A DNA stretch of 64,000 bases from positions 62,001 to 126,000 of the forward strand of contig NZ_FOCL01000006.1 of assembly GCF_900110105.1 (NCBI RefSeq). The letters are read 5' to 3'. Each line of letters starts with the position of its first letter. The stretch's first letter is position 1. The notes under the pieces were generated by a model, which saw only the letters and a list, made by a program, of their open reading frames with translations, ran no database searches and was not told where the DNA came from. Below are positions 47,867 through 55,778 of this stretch, in pieces. The position numbers and the translations under genes are program-made. This stretch comes from Mucilaginibacter gossypiicola. GTDB taxonomy: Bacteria; Bacteroidota; Bacteroidia; Sphingobacteriales; Sphingobacteriaceae.

Positions 47867-49321
47867 ATGGCAATAGCGGGCTATATTGGGTTTTACATCA
47901 TGATAAGCCCGCTATTGGTTTTAATACTGGCAGGATACTGGAAACTTTTTGAGAAGGCCGGTCGCCCGGGCTGGGAAGCGCTCATACCGGTGTATCACCT
48001 TTATATTATGCTCAAGTTGAGCCAGCGGCCGCTCTGGTTGCTTTTGCTGCTTTTAATACCGGGCATAAACTTCATTATAAGCATCGGCATCCTCATTGAT
48101 TTTATTAAGTCGTTCGGGAAAGTTGGTATAGGGCAAATTACCATGTCTGTACTGCTGCCTTTTATATTTATTCCTAAATGGGGCTTTGATAAAAGTACCC
48201 GCTATGTTGGGCCATCGGCAAGTGATGACTTCAGGGAGAAATACCGCGATCTCAGTAAATCGCCCGTACGGGAATGGACAGAAGCCATTCTTTTCGCTGT
48301 AATAGCGGCAACCGTTATCCGCGGGCTTTTCCTGGAGGCTTTCACTATCCCTTCATCATCTATGGAAAGTTCATTAATGGTTGGCGACTTTTTATTTGTA
48401 AGCAAGATCAATTACGGTGCCCGCCTGCCTATGACCCCGATAGCATTTCCGTTTGCACATCATACTATGCCGCTTACGGGTACTAAAGCCTATTGGGATG
48501 GGATAAAGCTGCCTTATTACCGCTTGCCCGGTTTTAGCGAAGTTAAAAAAGGTGATGCCGTGGTGTTTAATTATCCTATGGATGCCGATTCGCCGTTTTA
48601 TCGACCGGTTGATAAGCAGGAAAATTATATAAAACGCTGCCAGGGCACCCCCGGCGATACCATTAAACTGGAGTATGGCCAGGTGTATGTAAATAACCAG
48701 CCTATGCCAGTTCCGCGAAATGGAGAAATGGAGTATCGTATACGTACAGACGGTTCGGTAAAAGGATTTGACCCCGGTACGCGCTATAACCTGCATATGG
48801 AAGATCTCCAGCAGTTTACAAGGGTTGATTTTACAGCGAATATGACAGCGCAATCGGTCGAAAAGCTGAAGGCCTATCCTTTTGCTAAAACAGTGAAGCC
48901 CGACATCAAATTAAGGGGCGTGTATGATCCGGAAGTTTTTCCGCACGACCCGCACTTTAGATGGAACGAAGATAACCTGGGGCCAATCATTATTCCGCGA
49001 AAGGGCTGGACAGTGAAGCTGGATAGCTTGACCATGCCTTTTTATCAGCGTGCTATTGAGGTGTATGAAAATAACAAGGTGCAGGTTAAAGGCAATGAGA
49101 TATTGATTAACGGCACTAAGGCCGATAGTTATACCTTTAAAATGGATTACTATTGGATGATGGGCGATAATAGGCACAACTCCGAAGATTCGCGTTTTTG
49201 GGGCTTTGTTCCCGAAGATCACATTGTTGGCAAGGCGGTTTTTGTATGGATGAGCTGGGATGCCAACGCGCCGTCATGGTGTAAGATCAGATGGGATAAG
49301 GTGTTTAGGCGGATTGATTAG
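47867..49321 (+). CDS. lepB: Signal peptidase I, paralogue 1 (long form)
   Basis: A serine-lysine protease that removes signal peptides from Sec substrates. The 484-residue protein has an N-terminal extension with three membrane helices (about 5-24, 52-80 and 88-103), K-L-F-E-K-A-G-R-P-G-W-E-A and a loop ending K-W-G-F-D-K-S. The protease domain then starts with its own helix near 138-155. Ser165 is in I-P-S-S-S-M-E-S-S-L, Lys256 in Y-I-K-R-C-Q-G-T-P-G-D. The final box is M-G-D-N-R-H-N-S-E-D-S-R-F-W-G. A large insert lies between the Lys and the last box. It is the first of three adjacent copies. Confidence 0.95.
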   Translation: MAIAGYIGFYIMISPLLVLILAGYWKLFEKAGRPGWEALIPVYHLYIMLKLSQRPLWLLLLLLIPGINFIISIGILIDFIKSFGKVGIGQITMSVLLPFIFIPKWGFDKSTRYVGPSASDDFREKYRDLSKSPVREWTEAILFAVIAATVIRGLFLEAFTIPSSSMESSLMVGDFLFVSKINYGARLPMTPIAFPFAHHTMPLTGTKAYWDGIKLPYYRLPGFSEVKKGDAVVFNYPMDADSPFYRPVDKQENYIKRCQGTPGDTIKLEYGQVYVNNQPMPVPRNGEMEYRIRTDGSVKGFDPGTRYNLHMEDLQQFTRVDFTANMTAQSVEKLKAYPFAKTVKPDIKLRGVYDPEVFPHDPHFRWNEDNLGPIIIPRKGWTVKLDSLTMPFYQRAIEVYENNKVQVKGNEILINGTKADSYTFKMDYYWMMGDNRHNSEDSRFWGFVPEDHIVGKAVFVWMSWDANAPSWCKIRWDKVFRRID

Positions 49322-49621
49322 GAAGATGTGCAGATTTCAGATGTGCAGATGAAGGAGGATGTGCGGATGTGAAGATTTCAGATGTGCAGATGAGGAAGGA
49401 TGTGCGGATGTGCAGATTTCAGATGTGCAGATGGGGGAAGATTTGGGGATGTCAGATGTGCAAATGATTAGGAATGGGTGCGAATGAATGGTTTGATTGG
49501 CATCTTTTAATTATTATTGGGGAGCGTAACATATAACGTGTAACATATATCTTATACATAAAATATAAACATTAAAAAATCTGCACATTTGCACATCTGA
49601 AATCTGCACATTTAAAATAAT
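49322..49621. repeat. Word-mosaic repeat (gatgtgcagatttcag type)
   Basis: About 150 bp of variations on gatgtgcagatttcagatg and gatgtgcggatgtg. After an A+T-rich centre comes the inverted set tctgcacatttgcacatctg, aaatctgcacatt. It fills the whole gap between the first two signal peptidase genes; the best-developed mosaic in the window. Confidence 0.75.
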
Positions 49622-49636
49622 TTGCACATCAAGAAC

Positions 49637-50776
49637 ATGAACTGGAAATTCTGGAAAAAGAAAGATTCAACTAAAGTAAAGAAGAAAAAAAGTGCGCTTC
49701 GTGAATGGGGCGATGCTATCATATTTGCAGTAATAGCCGCTACCCTTATCCGTACGCTGTTTATCGAAGCCTATGTTATTCCCAGCGGTTCGATGGAAAA
49801 TTCGCTTTTAATTGGCGATTACCTGTTTGTAAGTAAAGTGAATTACGGAGCAAGGATGCCAATAACGCCTGTTTCATTTCCTTTTATGCACCATACTACG
49901 CCTTGGGGAACTCAAGCTTACTGGGGCGGAATAAAATTGCCTTATTACCGCCTGCCCGGATTAAGTGATATAAAGAAACAGGATATCGTGGTTTTTAATG
50001 CACCAATCGAGGCCGATTCACCTTATTTCAGGCCGGTTGATAAACGCGAAAACATTATCAAACGTTGCCAGGGCACCCCGGGCGATACATTGAGCGTTGT
50101 TAATGCGCAGGTGTACATTAACGGTAAGGCTGCGCCAAATCCCGAAAGAGGAAAAGAAGGTTATTTTGTTGAAACTAATGGGCAGGAATTTAACCCCGCC
50201 ATTTTAAATGAACTCAAGATAGAGATCAGGGGGAACACCGGCAATCGTTATGAAATGATGATGGCAAAGGAATCGGCCGCTACTTTGAAAACTTATTCAA
50301 ATGTAAAATCGGTAGTGCCCGCAGTAACACTCAGAGGTACCAGCGATCCGCTGAACCCGGTTTTCCCTGCCAAGTATCCGCGCTATAAGATCACGCCTAA
50401 CTTCCCGGATTTTAAATGGAACGTTGACAACTACGGCCCTATCATTATCCCTAAAAAAGGCTGGACTGTTAAATTAGATAGCCTTACTTTCCCGGTTTAT
50501 GGCCGTGCCATTGAGATTTATGAAAATAATAAAGTAAATGTTGTAGGTAAGGATATCATGATTAACGGAAAAAAAGCCGATACTTATACCTTTAAGCTCA
50601 ACTACTATTTTATGATGGGTGATAACCGCCATAACTCGGAAGATTCGCGCTTTTGGGGTTTTGTTCCGGAAGATCACGTAGTAGGCAAGGCATTATTTAC
50701 CTGGATGAGTATTGATAGTACAGCCACTTTCTTTGGTAAAATAAGGTGGAACAGACTATTCAGGGGCATACATTAA
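49637..50776 (+). CDS. lepB: Signal peptidase I, paralogue 2 (short form)
   Basis: A 379-residue signal peptidase from ATG 49637 (a TTG five codons earlier is in the mosaic). It lacks the three-helix N-terminal extension of its neighbours and starts with a Lys-rich stretch and one anchor helix (D-A-I-I-F-A-V-I-A-A-T-L). The dyad is complete: Ser52 in I-P-S-G-S-M-E-N-S-L, the most canonical of the three, and Lys142 in I-I-K-R-C-Q-G-T-P-G-D. The box M-G-D-N-R-H-N-S-E-D-S-R-F-W-G is kept. The insert between Lys and that box differs from that of paralogue 1 and matches paralogue 3 better. It is 300 bp from paralogue 1 and 22 bp before paralogue 3. Confidence 0.95.
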   Translation: MNWKFWKKKDSTKVKKKKSALREWGDAIIFAVIAATLIRTLFIEAYVIPSGSMENSLLIGDYLFVSKVNYGARMPITPVSFPFMHHTTPWGTQAYWGGIKLPYYRLPGLSDIKKQDIVVFNAPIEADSPYFRPVDKRENIIKRCQGTPGDTLSVVNAQVYINGKAAPNPERGKEGYFVETNGQEFNPAILNELKIEIRGNTGNRYEMMMAKESAATLKTYSNVKSVVPAVTLRGTSDPLNPVFPAKYPRYKITPNFPDFKWNVDNYGPIIIPKKGWTVKLDSLTFPVYGRAIEIYENNKVNVVGKDIMINGKKADTYTFKLNYYFMMGDNRHNSEDSRFWGFVPEDHVVGKALFTWMSIDSTATFFGKIRWNRLFRGIH

Positions 50777-50798
50777 TTGAAAATATAAAAACACTGAA

Positions 50799-52277
50799 GT
50801 GAACGTTGTAGGATTTGTAATTGCATTTATTATTTTAATCATATTGCCTTACGTAGGCTTATGGAAGTTATTTGAAAAGGCCGGCAGACCGGGTTGGGAA
50901 GCTATAATTCCGCTCTACAATTTTTATATAATGATCAAATTAAGCGGAAGGCCTGGCTGGTGGTTTGTATTGTTACTTATACCGGGGTTGGGCTTTCTTG
51001 TTGCCTTGGGTATAACAATTGATTTTATTAAGTCTTACGGCAAGTTTACGTTTGCCGAACATTGTGCAGGTGTTGCACTGCAATTTATCTACCTGCCAAA
51101 ATGGGGTTTTGATAAGGATACCAAATACTTAGGCCAGTCGGCCAGTCCGGAGTTCAGGGCTAAGTACAAGATCGCCTTAAAGAAAACCCAGGCACGTGAG
51201 TGGGCTGATGCCATCATTTTTGCGGTGATTGCAGCAACGCTGATCCGTACGCTGTTTATTGAGGCGTATGTAATCCCCAGTGCATCGATGGAAAGCTCGT
51301 TGCTTATTGGCGATTACTTGTTTGTAAGTAAAGTGAACTACGGTGCACGTTTACCTATGACTCCAGTTGCATTTCCTTTTGCACATCATACCATGCCGCT
51401 AATTAACACCAAGGCATATTGGGATGGCCTTGAGTTGCCATATTACCGTTTGCCTGGTTTAAGTGATGTAAAAAAAGGCGATGTGGTAGTTTTTAACTAT
51501 CCTATGGATGCCGATTCGCCATATTTCAGACCTGTTGATAAACGCGAAAACTATATTAAACGCTGCCAGGGCACTCCCGGCGATACTTTGAGTGTTGTTA
51601 ACGCACAGGTATTTATAAACAGCAAAGCCGCTATTACGCCGCCAAATGGAGAAATTACCTATGATGTTAAAACGGATGGCAATGAGCTTAACCCGCAAAT
51701 AGCCACTGATTTACACTTATCTGATATCTCATCGATAAATAACACCGAATTTGTTACCAATACTACTGAGGAGTCGGCAAAAGCACTGAGGGGATATTCA
51801 AACATCAAATCAGTTACACCGAGATTAACACCAGGGGGAGCTTCTGATCCTATGAACCCGGTTTATCCTGCCATTTTCTCCAATTACAAAATAGGGGCAA
51901 ACATTCCTGATTATAAATGGAACGTTGACAATTTTGGCCCTATCATTGTGCCTAAAAAAGGCTGGACAGTAAAGTTGGATAGTTTAACCTTCCCGATCTA
52001 TGGCCGCGCTATCGCTGTGTATGAAGGTAATAAAGTAGAAGTAAGCGGTAAAGACATCCTGATCAACGGACAGAAAGCCGATAGCTATACTTTTAAAATG
52101 AACTATTATTTTATGATGGGCGATAACCGCCATAATTCAGAAGATTCACGTTTCTGGGGCTTTGTTCCTGAAGATCATATAGTAGGTAAGGCACTATTCA
52201 TTTGGATGAGTGTTGATGATAACGCTTCGTTCATTCACAAGATCCGTTGGAGCAGGTTGTTTAACCTGATTCATTAA
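50799..52277 (+). CDS. lepB: Signal peptidase I, paralogue 3 (long form)
   Basis: A 492-residue protein with a GTG start (50799). It has the same N-terminal extension as paralogue 1: K-L-F-E-K-A-G-R-P-G-W-E-A-I-I-P-L-Y, three helices and K-W-G-F-D-K-D. The protease domain has Ser163 in I-P-S-A-S-M-E-S-S-L and Lys254 in Y-I-K-R-C-Q-G-T-P-G-D. The E-box is M-G-D-N-R-H-N-S-E-D-S-R-F-W-G. The protease domain is closest to paralogue 2 (R-E-W-A/G-D-A-I-I-F-A-V-I-A-A-T-L-I-R-T). This suggests duplication of a long form, then loss of the extension in paralogue 2. A strong hairpin follows. Confidence 0.95.
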   Translation: MNVVGFVIAFIILIILPYVGLWKLFEKAGRPGWEAIIPLYNFYIMIKLSGRPGWWFVLLLIPGLGFLVALGITIDFIKSYGKFTFAEHCAGVALQFIYLPKWGFDKDTKYLGQSASPEFRAKYKIALKKTQAREWADAIIFAVIAATLIRTLFIEAYVIPSASMESSLLIGDYLFVSKVNYGARLPMTPVAFPFAHHTMPLINTKAYWDGLELPYYRLPGLSDVKKGDVVVFNYPMDADSPYFRPVDKRENYIKRCQGTPGDTLSVVNAQVFINSKAAITPPNGEITYDVKTDGNELNPQIATDLHLSDISSINNTEFVTNTTEESAKALRGYSNIKSVTPRLTPGGASDPMNPVYPAIFSNYKIGANIPDYKWNVDNFGPIIVPKKGWTVKLDSLTFPIYGRAIAVYEGNKVEVSGKDILINGQKADSYTFKMNYYFMMGDNRHNSEDSRFWGFVPEDHIVGKALFIWMSVDDNASFIHKIRWSRLFNLIH

Positions 52278-52306
52278 CCCCCTACCCCCCTAAAGGGGGA
52301 ACATTA

Positions 52307-52345
52307 GCACAAGGCCTGTTTTGCGAAGCAAAACAGGCCTTGTGC
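52307..52345 (+). terminator. Strong intrinsic terminator of the parA-lepB run
   Basis: A perfect 18-bp stem (gcacaaggcctgttttgc / gcaaaacaggccttgtgc) with a GAA loop, followed by TTTTA. It separates the signal peptidase genes from the A+T-rich two-gene module. Confidence 0.85.
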
Positions 52346-52432
52346 TTTTAAACTAAACTTTATTTATTGCTGAACAATCTAAGAGATTTCAATAATTAAT
52401 TTTTATAGTAAGTTTTTGTTTGTGTTATTAAA

Positions 52433-52465
52433 ATATATCTTTATACTAATTTGATATATCTTTAT
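52433..52465 (+). promoter_or_regulatory. Direct repeat atatatctttat x2 at a 21-bp period
   Basis: The 12-bp word occurs at 52433-52444 and 52454-52465, exactly two helical turns apart; the second copy runs into the ATG. It could be a tandem operator or a duplicated promoter element for the two-gene module. Confidence 0.4.
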
Positions 52466-52889
52466 GCCCTTAATTAAATCTGCAAGAAATTTAGATGGCA
52501 GCTATGGCCCATCTTCCAACGGATATTACTACATATCAAAGCAGGATCACAGAAGAACTGCGAAGTACAAAAAGGACAAGACGAGGTGGTGTATAGAAGA
52601 GGGCGAAGAGTATAGCGTATTTAAGCCAGCCGTAGAGGATTATAACGCATGGTTTTCAAAAGAGAATAATTGTATATTTAGTATTATTGATTCTGCGACT
52701 GTAACCCTCGGAAAGAGTGGGGAGAAGCTGGCCAAATTTCCAAATGATAGGAATGAAGGGGAGCCTTGGCACGGCTATCCTGTGTCAACCGATGAATCGC
52801 AGAATAGACCTTCATCAGATCAATTGGAATTGTTGAAAGATAAATTGCCATTACATGTAATTGTAAAAATTGAGAAAGGAACTTTATGA
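52464..52889 (+). CDS. Unknown protein, first gene of an A+T-rich coupled module
   Basis: I do not recognise this 141-residue protein. It has no signal peptide or membrane segment and looks like one compact alpha/beta domain: G-Y-Y-Y-I-S-K-Q-D-H-R-R, then R-W-C-I-E-E-G-E-E-Y and I-F-S-I-I-D-S-A-T-V-T-L-G. It has a striking G-E-P-W-H-G-Y-P-V motif (about 101-109) and a C-terminal L-P-L-H-V-I-V-K-I-E-K. The invariant-looking Trp-His-Gly-Tyr suggests a functional site. The stop overlaps the next start (ATGA), so the two products are probably made in fixed ratio. Codon use is A+T-rich, unlike the flanking genes, which suggests transfer. Not assignable to toxin, immunity or defence by sequence alone. 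Confidence 0.75.
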   Translation: MPLIKSARNLDGSYGPSSNGYYYISKQDHRRTAKYKKDKTRWCIEEGEEYSVFKPAVEDYNAWFSKENNCIFSIIDSATVTLGKSGEKLAKFPNDRNEGEPWHGYPVSTDESQNRPSSDQLELLKDKLPLHVIVKIEKGTL

Positions 52890-54067
52890 AGACTATTAGA
52901 TTCTACATCAAAGGTGATTTTCAGGATGGGTATTTATATGGAGGACAATTATTTCTTGTTGAAAATAACGGGGAGCTTAAAACTATTCCGCTGTGGGATA
53001 TTATAACTCAACATATACACCCGGGATCAGAAGAATACGATTTTTTTAAGATTATATTTTCTCAAAATAATTGGTTAAAGAATGAACAGGGGAGATCTTT
53101 TTTTTCGATAAAACAATTTAAGGAAAGTTTTGATAGACTTTGGTCTAAATATGCAAATATTGAATATTGTTTTTCGATTGATAAAATGATACCCAAGGTA
53201 TTACAAAAATTAGATAGCGTTCCGGTATTTGATATGCAGATTTACGGGATGAGATTATTTATTGGAAATAGAAAGGGTTTATATGAATCGGGTTTTAGTA
53301 TTAATAATGATAATTCAGTTTATTTAAACGAAGATGTCGAAAGAGTATTTGATGCTAAAACTACAAATATCTCTGCAAAAGCAGGTTCTGTAATGATTTC
53401 TTCTAATTCCGATGGGTTGTTTCACGGGCAGATGGTTGGAATTGGAAGCAGATTGAAAGTTAAACCTAAAGCTATTTCTGACAATTCCTTGAGGTCTGGT
53501 TGGAGTGGATACGATGTGTTAAATTATGAGTCACAAAAGAATTTTGACTATTTGAAAAGCGCATTTAGTAGAACTGAAGAAAGAAAATATTTATACAAAG
53601 ATGAAGCCAATACAAATAAGATAAGCATTGATGACGTCGGAACTGAGGCGTATTCCTTGCACGATCTTTTGAGTAATTCACAAATAAAAGAAGAAAACAT
53701 AGTATATTCTTTTAATAGTTCATCTAATTGTTTTTTCTTTTTGAATGACGGAACTTTAAAGGGGCTTTCTTTCAGAAAAGATAATAAAGACATGCCTGTG
53801 AAATTAAGTTCTACGGATTTTTTGTTACCGAAAGGAATTACTGAAAGAAATAGGGCTATAAAGCCAATTTCAACGAAAATTGTGCCTAATGGATGTGTTA
53901 TTGAATATTTTGATCAGGTTATACTTATTCACAATAATAAGAGAACAGTTTTAGAAAATAATTCCGTGATTTCTATTAAAACCTATCCTGGGTCGATAAG
54001 ATATAAAAACGTCATTACGATATTTGATGGAAGAGGAGTTGCTATTCATTCTATGTATCCTTTTTAA
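52886..54067 (+). CDS. Unknown protein, second gene of the coupled module, possible beta-propeller
   Basis: A 393-residue protein with no signal peptide and no named family that I know. Several segments repeat a strand-turn-strand pattern: M-R-L-F-I-G-N-R-K-G-L-Y-E-S-G, S-V-M-I-S-S-N-S-D-G-L-F-H-G, C-F-F-F-L-N-D-G-T-L-K-G-L-S, and Q-V-I-L-I-H-N-N-K-R-T-V. This resembles blades of an irregular beta-propeller. An aromatic-rich start (Y-L-Y-G-G-Q-L-F-L-V) may close the ring. It overlaps the first gene by 4 bp and has the same A+T-rich composition. A sensor or scaffold role beside the smaller protein is only a guess. Confidence 0.7.
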   Translation: MKTIRFYIKGDFQDGYLYGGQLFLVENNGELKTIPLWDIITQHIHPGSEEYDFFKIIFSQNNWLKNEQGRSFFSIKQFKESFDRLWSKYANIEYCFSIDKMIPKVLQKLDSVPVFDMQIYGMRLFIGNRKGLYESGFSINNDNSVYLNEDVERVFDAKTTNISAKAGSVMISSNSDGLFHGQMVGIGSRLKVKPKAISDNSLRSGWSGYDVLNYESQKNFDYLKSAFSRTEERKYLYKDEANTNKISIDDVGTEAYSLHDLLSNSQIKEENIVYSFNSSSNCFFFLNDGTLKGLSFRKDNKDMPVKLSSTDFLLPKGITERNRAIKPISTKIVPNGCVIEYFDQVILIHNNKRTVLENNSVISIKTYPGSIRYKNVITIFDGRGVAIHSMYPF

Positions 54068-54080
54068 GCTTTTATTAGAG

Positions 54081-55157
54081 TTAGATAAGTTTTTGAATAT
54101 TCAAACGTTCCGCCAGCTTATTTAAATCCTCCACAACAGCATCAACTAATGGGATTCCATTGGCAATCCTGTCGGCTTCGGCTTCCAGTTCGGGTTCGCC
54201 GGGGATGATGACCTTTTGCTCCGGATCAACCGTAGTTGATGATTTAAACCGCTCTATCCAGTTATCTAAATGATTTTTGAACTCATCTACCGGGCGGAAG
54301 CCATCCACGCGCATGGCGCCTAAAAAGTGGCCTATACCCGCGCCAACCGGATCATTCGGTGGGTCAAGAAAAGCAACGAACGGCGGCACCCAGGGGCCGT
54401 AGTTTGCGCCGGATAATACTGCTGATAATATATCAACGGTAGCGCTCAGCCCGAAACCTTTATGGCTGCCGTGATCACGGTCGCTGCCAAGGGGCAGGAG
54501 GGAGCCGCCGCTTTTAAGAGCGTGGGGATCGGTGGTATAATTGCCTTCTTTATCCTGGATCCAGCCTTCAGGTACTTGTTTACCTAAACGCTGGGCTATT
54601 TCAAGCTTACCGTTGGCAGCAGCCGAAGTAGCCATATCAACTATCACCGGCGGATATTTACCTGCCGGGAAGGCATAGCACATTGGATTGGTACCCAAAA
54701 GTCGCTCACTTGAAAAAGTAGGTGCTACCAGCGGACTGGCATTGGTCATGGCAAAGCCTATCATATCTTTCTCTACAGCCATTAATGCATGGTATCCCGC
54801 AATGCCAAAATGGTTGGAGTTGCGCACAGATACCCATCCCGAGCCGTATAATTCGGCCTTTTTTATGGCTACCTTCATAGCGAAGGGAGCAACTACCAGA
54901 CCGAGCCCTGCATCTCCATCTATTGTAGCCGTTGTTGGCGTTTCATGAACTATCCGGATGTTGGGTGTTGGGTTAATACGTTTCTTTTCCCAGAGGCGTA
55001 CATAGCCGCTCAGGCGGGCCACGCCGTGAGAATCTATACCCCGCAGATCGGACTTGAGCAGCACATCAGCAGCTAAAACAGCATGTTCATGACTGCAGCC
55101 TATTGCTTTAAATATATCTTCGGTGAAGGTGCGTAGGGGAGATGGTGATATCAGCAT
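54081..55157 (-). CDS. Malate/L-lactate dehydrogenase-type oxidoreductase (Ldh_2)
   Basis: A 358-residue NAD(P)-dependent dehydrogenase of the Ldh_2 family (YlbC/AllD, sulfolactate and malate types). It has the start motif A-D-V-L-L-K-S-D-L-R-G-I-D-S-H-G-V-A-R, with the catalytic His in D-S-H-G. Also present are V-R-N-S-N-H-F-G-I-A-G-Y-H, T-N-A-S-P-L-V-A-P and N-P-M-C-Y-A-F-P. A D-x-H-G-S-H-K-G-F-G-L-S segment follows. The substrate (malate, lactate, ureidoglycolate or another 2-hydroxy acid) is not clear. It is convergent with the two-gene module and 600 bp from rpsJ. No signal peptide. Confidence 0.92.
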   Translation of the reverse strand: MLISPSPLRTFTEDIFKAIGCSHEHAVLAADVLLKSDLRGIDSHGVARLSGYVRLWEKKRINPTPNIRIVHETPTTATIDGDAGLGLVVAPFAMKVAIKKAELYGSGWVSVRNSNHFGIAGYHALMAVEKDMIGFAMTNASPLVAPTFSSERLLGTNPMCYAFPAGKYPPVIVDMATSAAANGKLEIAQRLGKQVPEGWIQDKEGNYTTDPHALKSGGSLLPLGSDRDHGSHKGFGLSATVDILSAVLSGANYGPWVPPFVAFLDPPNDPVGAGIGHFLGAMRVDGFRPVDEFKNHLDNWIERFKSSTTVDPEQKVIIPGEPELEAEADRIANGIPLVDAVVEDLNKLAERLNIQKLI

Positions 55158-55169
55158 AGGGGCAAAGAT

Positions 55170-55440
55170 AACCGTTGATTTTTTTGATTACGCTGATTTC
55201 GTTGATTTTTCGGGGATTTCACCGATTGATTTTTGTCTGAACCTGGATTTGGGGGGATTTTTGGGATGGGCATGATTTTTTTGTCTGAACCTGAATTTTA
55301 AGGAATTATAAGAATTTATCGAATTTGCTGAGCATTCTGGTCATTCCTTAATTCCCCCAAATTCGAGTTCAGACCAAAGCAGACAGGCAAAATCCTATAA
55401 TCCGACTAATCCCATAAATCACGGTCCAGACAAATTTTGC
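55170..55440. repeat. Word-mosaic repeat (gtctgaacctg / aattcgagttcagac type)
   Basis: Words gtctgaacctggattt and gtctgaacctgaatttt are followed by inverted aattcgagttcagac (55360-55374) and an outer gtccagacaaa. Repeated gattt words lie at the left. The same aattcgagttcagac word makes a clean hairpin at 59477-59566. No ORF is present. Confidence 0.6.
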
Positions 55441-55441
55441 G

Positions 55442-55524
55442 TTAGGGATGGGAGCGGATACAGGCCTGTGCGTAATGCCTGAAGGCGTATGAGCGTACAG
55501 CCCGGGCCGCAGGCAACGCCAATA
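55442..55524 (+). repeat. Family C repeat, uninterrupted copy
   Basis: Contains gggagcggatacaggcc, cctgaaggcgtatgagcg and ggccgcaggcaacgcc in the order found in the copies at 17713 and 43410, but with no insertion. Confidence 0.7.
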
Positions 55525-55554
55525 GTAGTGGGTTTAAATAATTATTAAAATATA

Positions 55555-55650
55555 CGTCATTGCGAGGCACGAAGCAATCGCGAACTATACAGGGATGATT
55601 TGCATGGTTGCTCGGTAAAGTTGGGGATTGCTTCGTGCCTCGCAATGACG
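55555..55650. repeat. REP-like palindrome (family R)
   Basis: Arms cgtcattgcgaggcacgaag and cttcgtgcctcgcaatgacg form a 20-bp perfect inverted pair; the core is gcaatcgcgaactatacagg / ttggggattgc. Confidence 0.85.
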
Positions 55651-55703
55651 GGTGGGTGAGGATTGCTTCATTTCCTTACAGCTAATCCAATAAATATACC
55701 CAT

Positions 55704-55734
55704 AAAAAAAGACCATCTGCTTACGCAAATGGCC
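55704..55734 (-). terminator. Intrinsic terminator after rpsJ
   Basis: On the minus strand a ggccatttgc-gtaa-gcagatggtc stem (one G-T pair) is followed by seven T residues. It lies 45 bp after the rpsJ stop and ends the str transcript. Confidence 0.8.
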
Positions 55735-55778
55735 TTTTTATTTTTTGATCCCACACCTTTCAGTGGGCCGGTCGTCTA

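Noticed and set aside
49322..49480. Regularly repeated words that could suggest a CRISPR array
   Set aside because: The units vary in length, are degenerate and have no unique spacers; no cas gene is nearby.
55158..55778. tRNA or small RNA gene in the gap between the dehydrogenase and rpsJ genes
   Set aside because: The sequence is made of repeats and one terminator; no cloverleaf or conserved T-loop was seen here or in other gaps.
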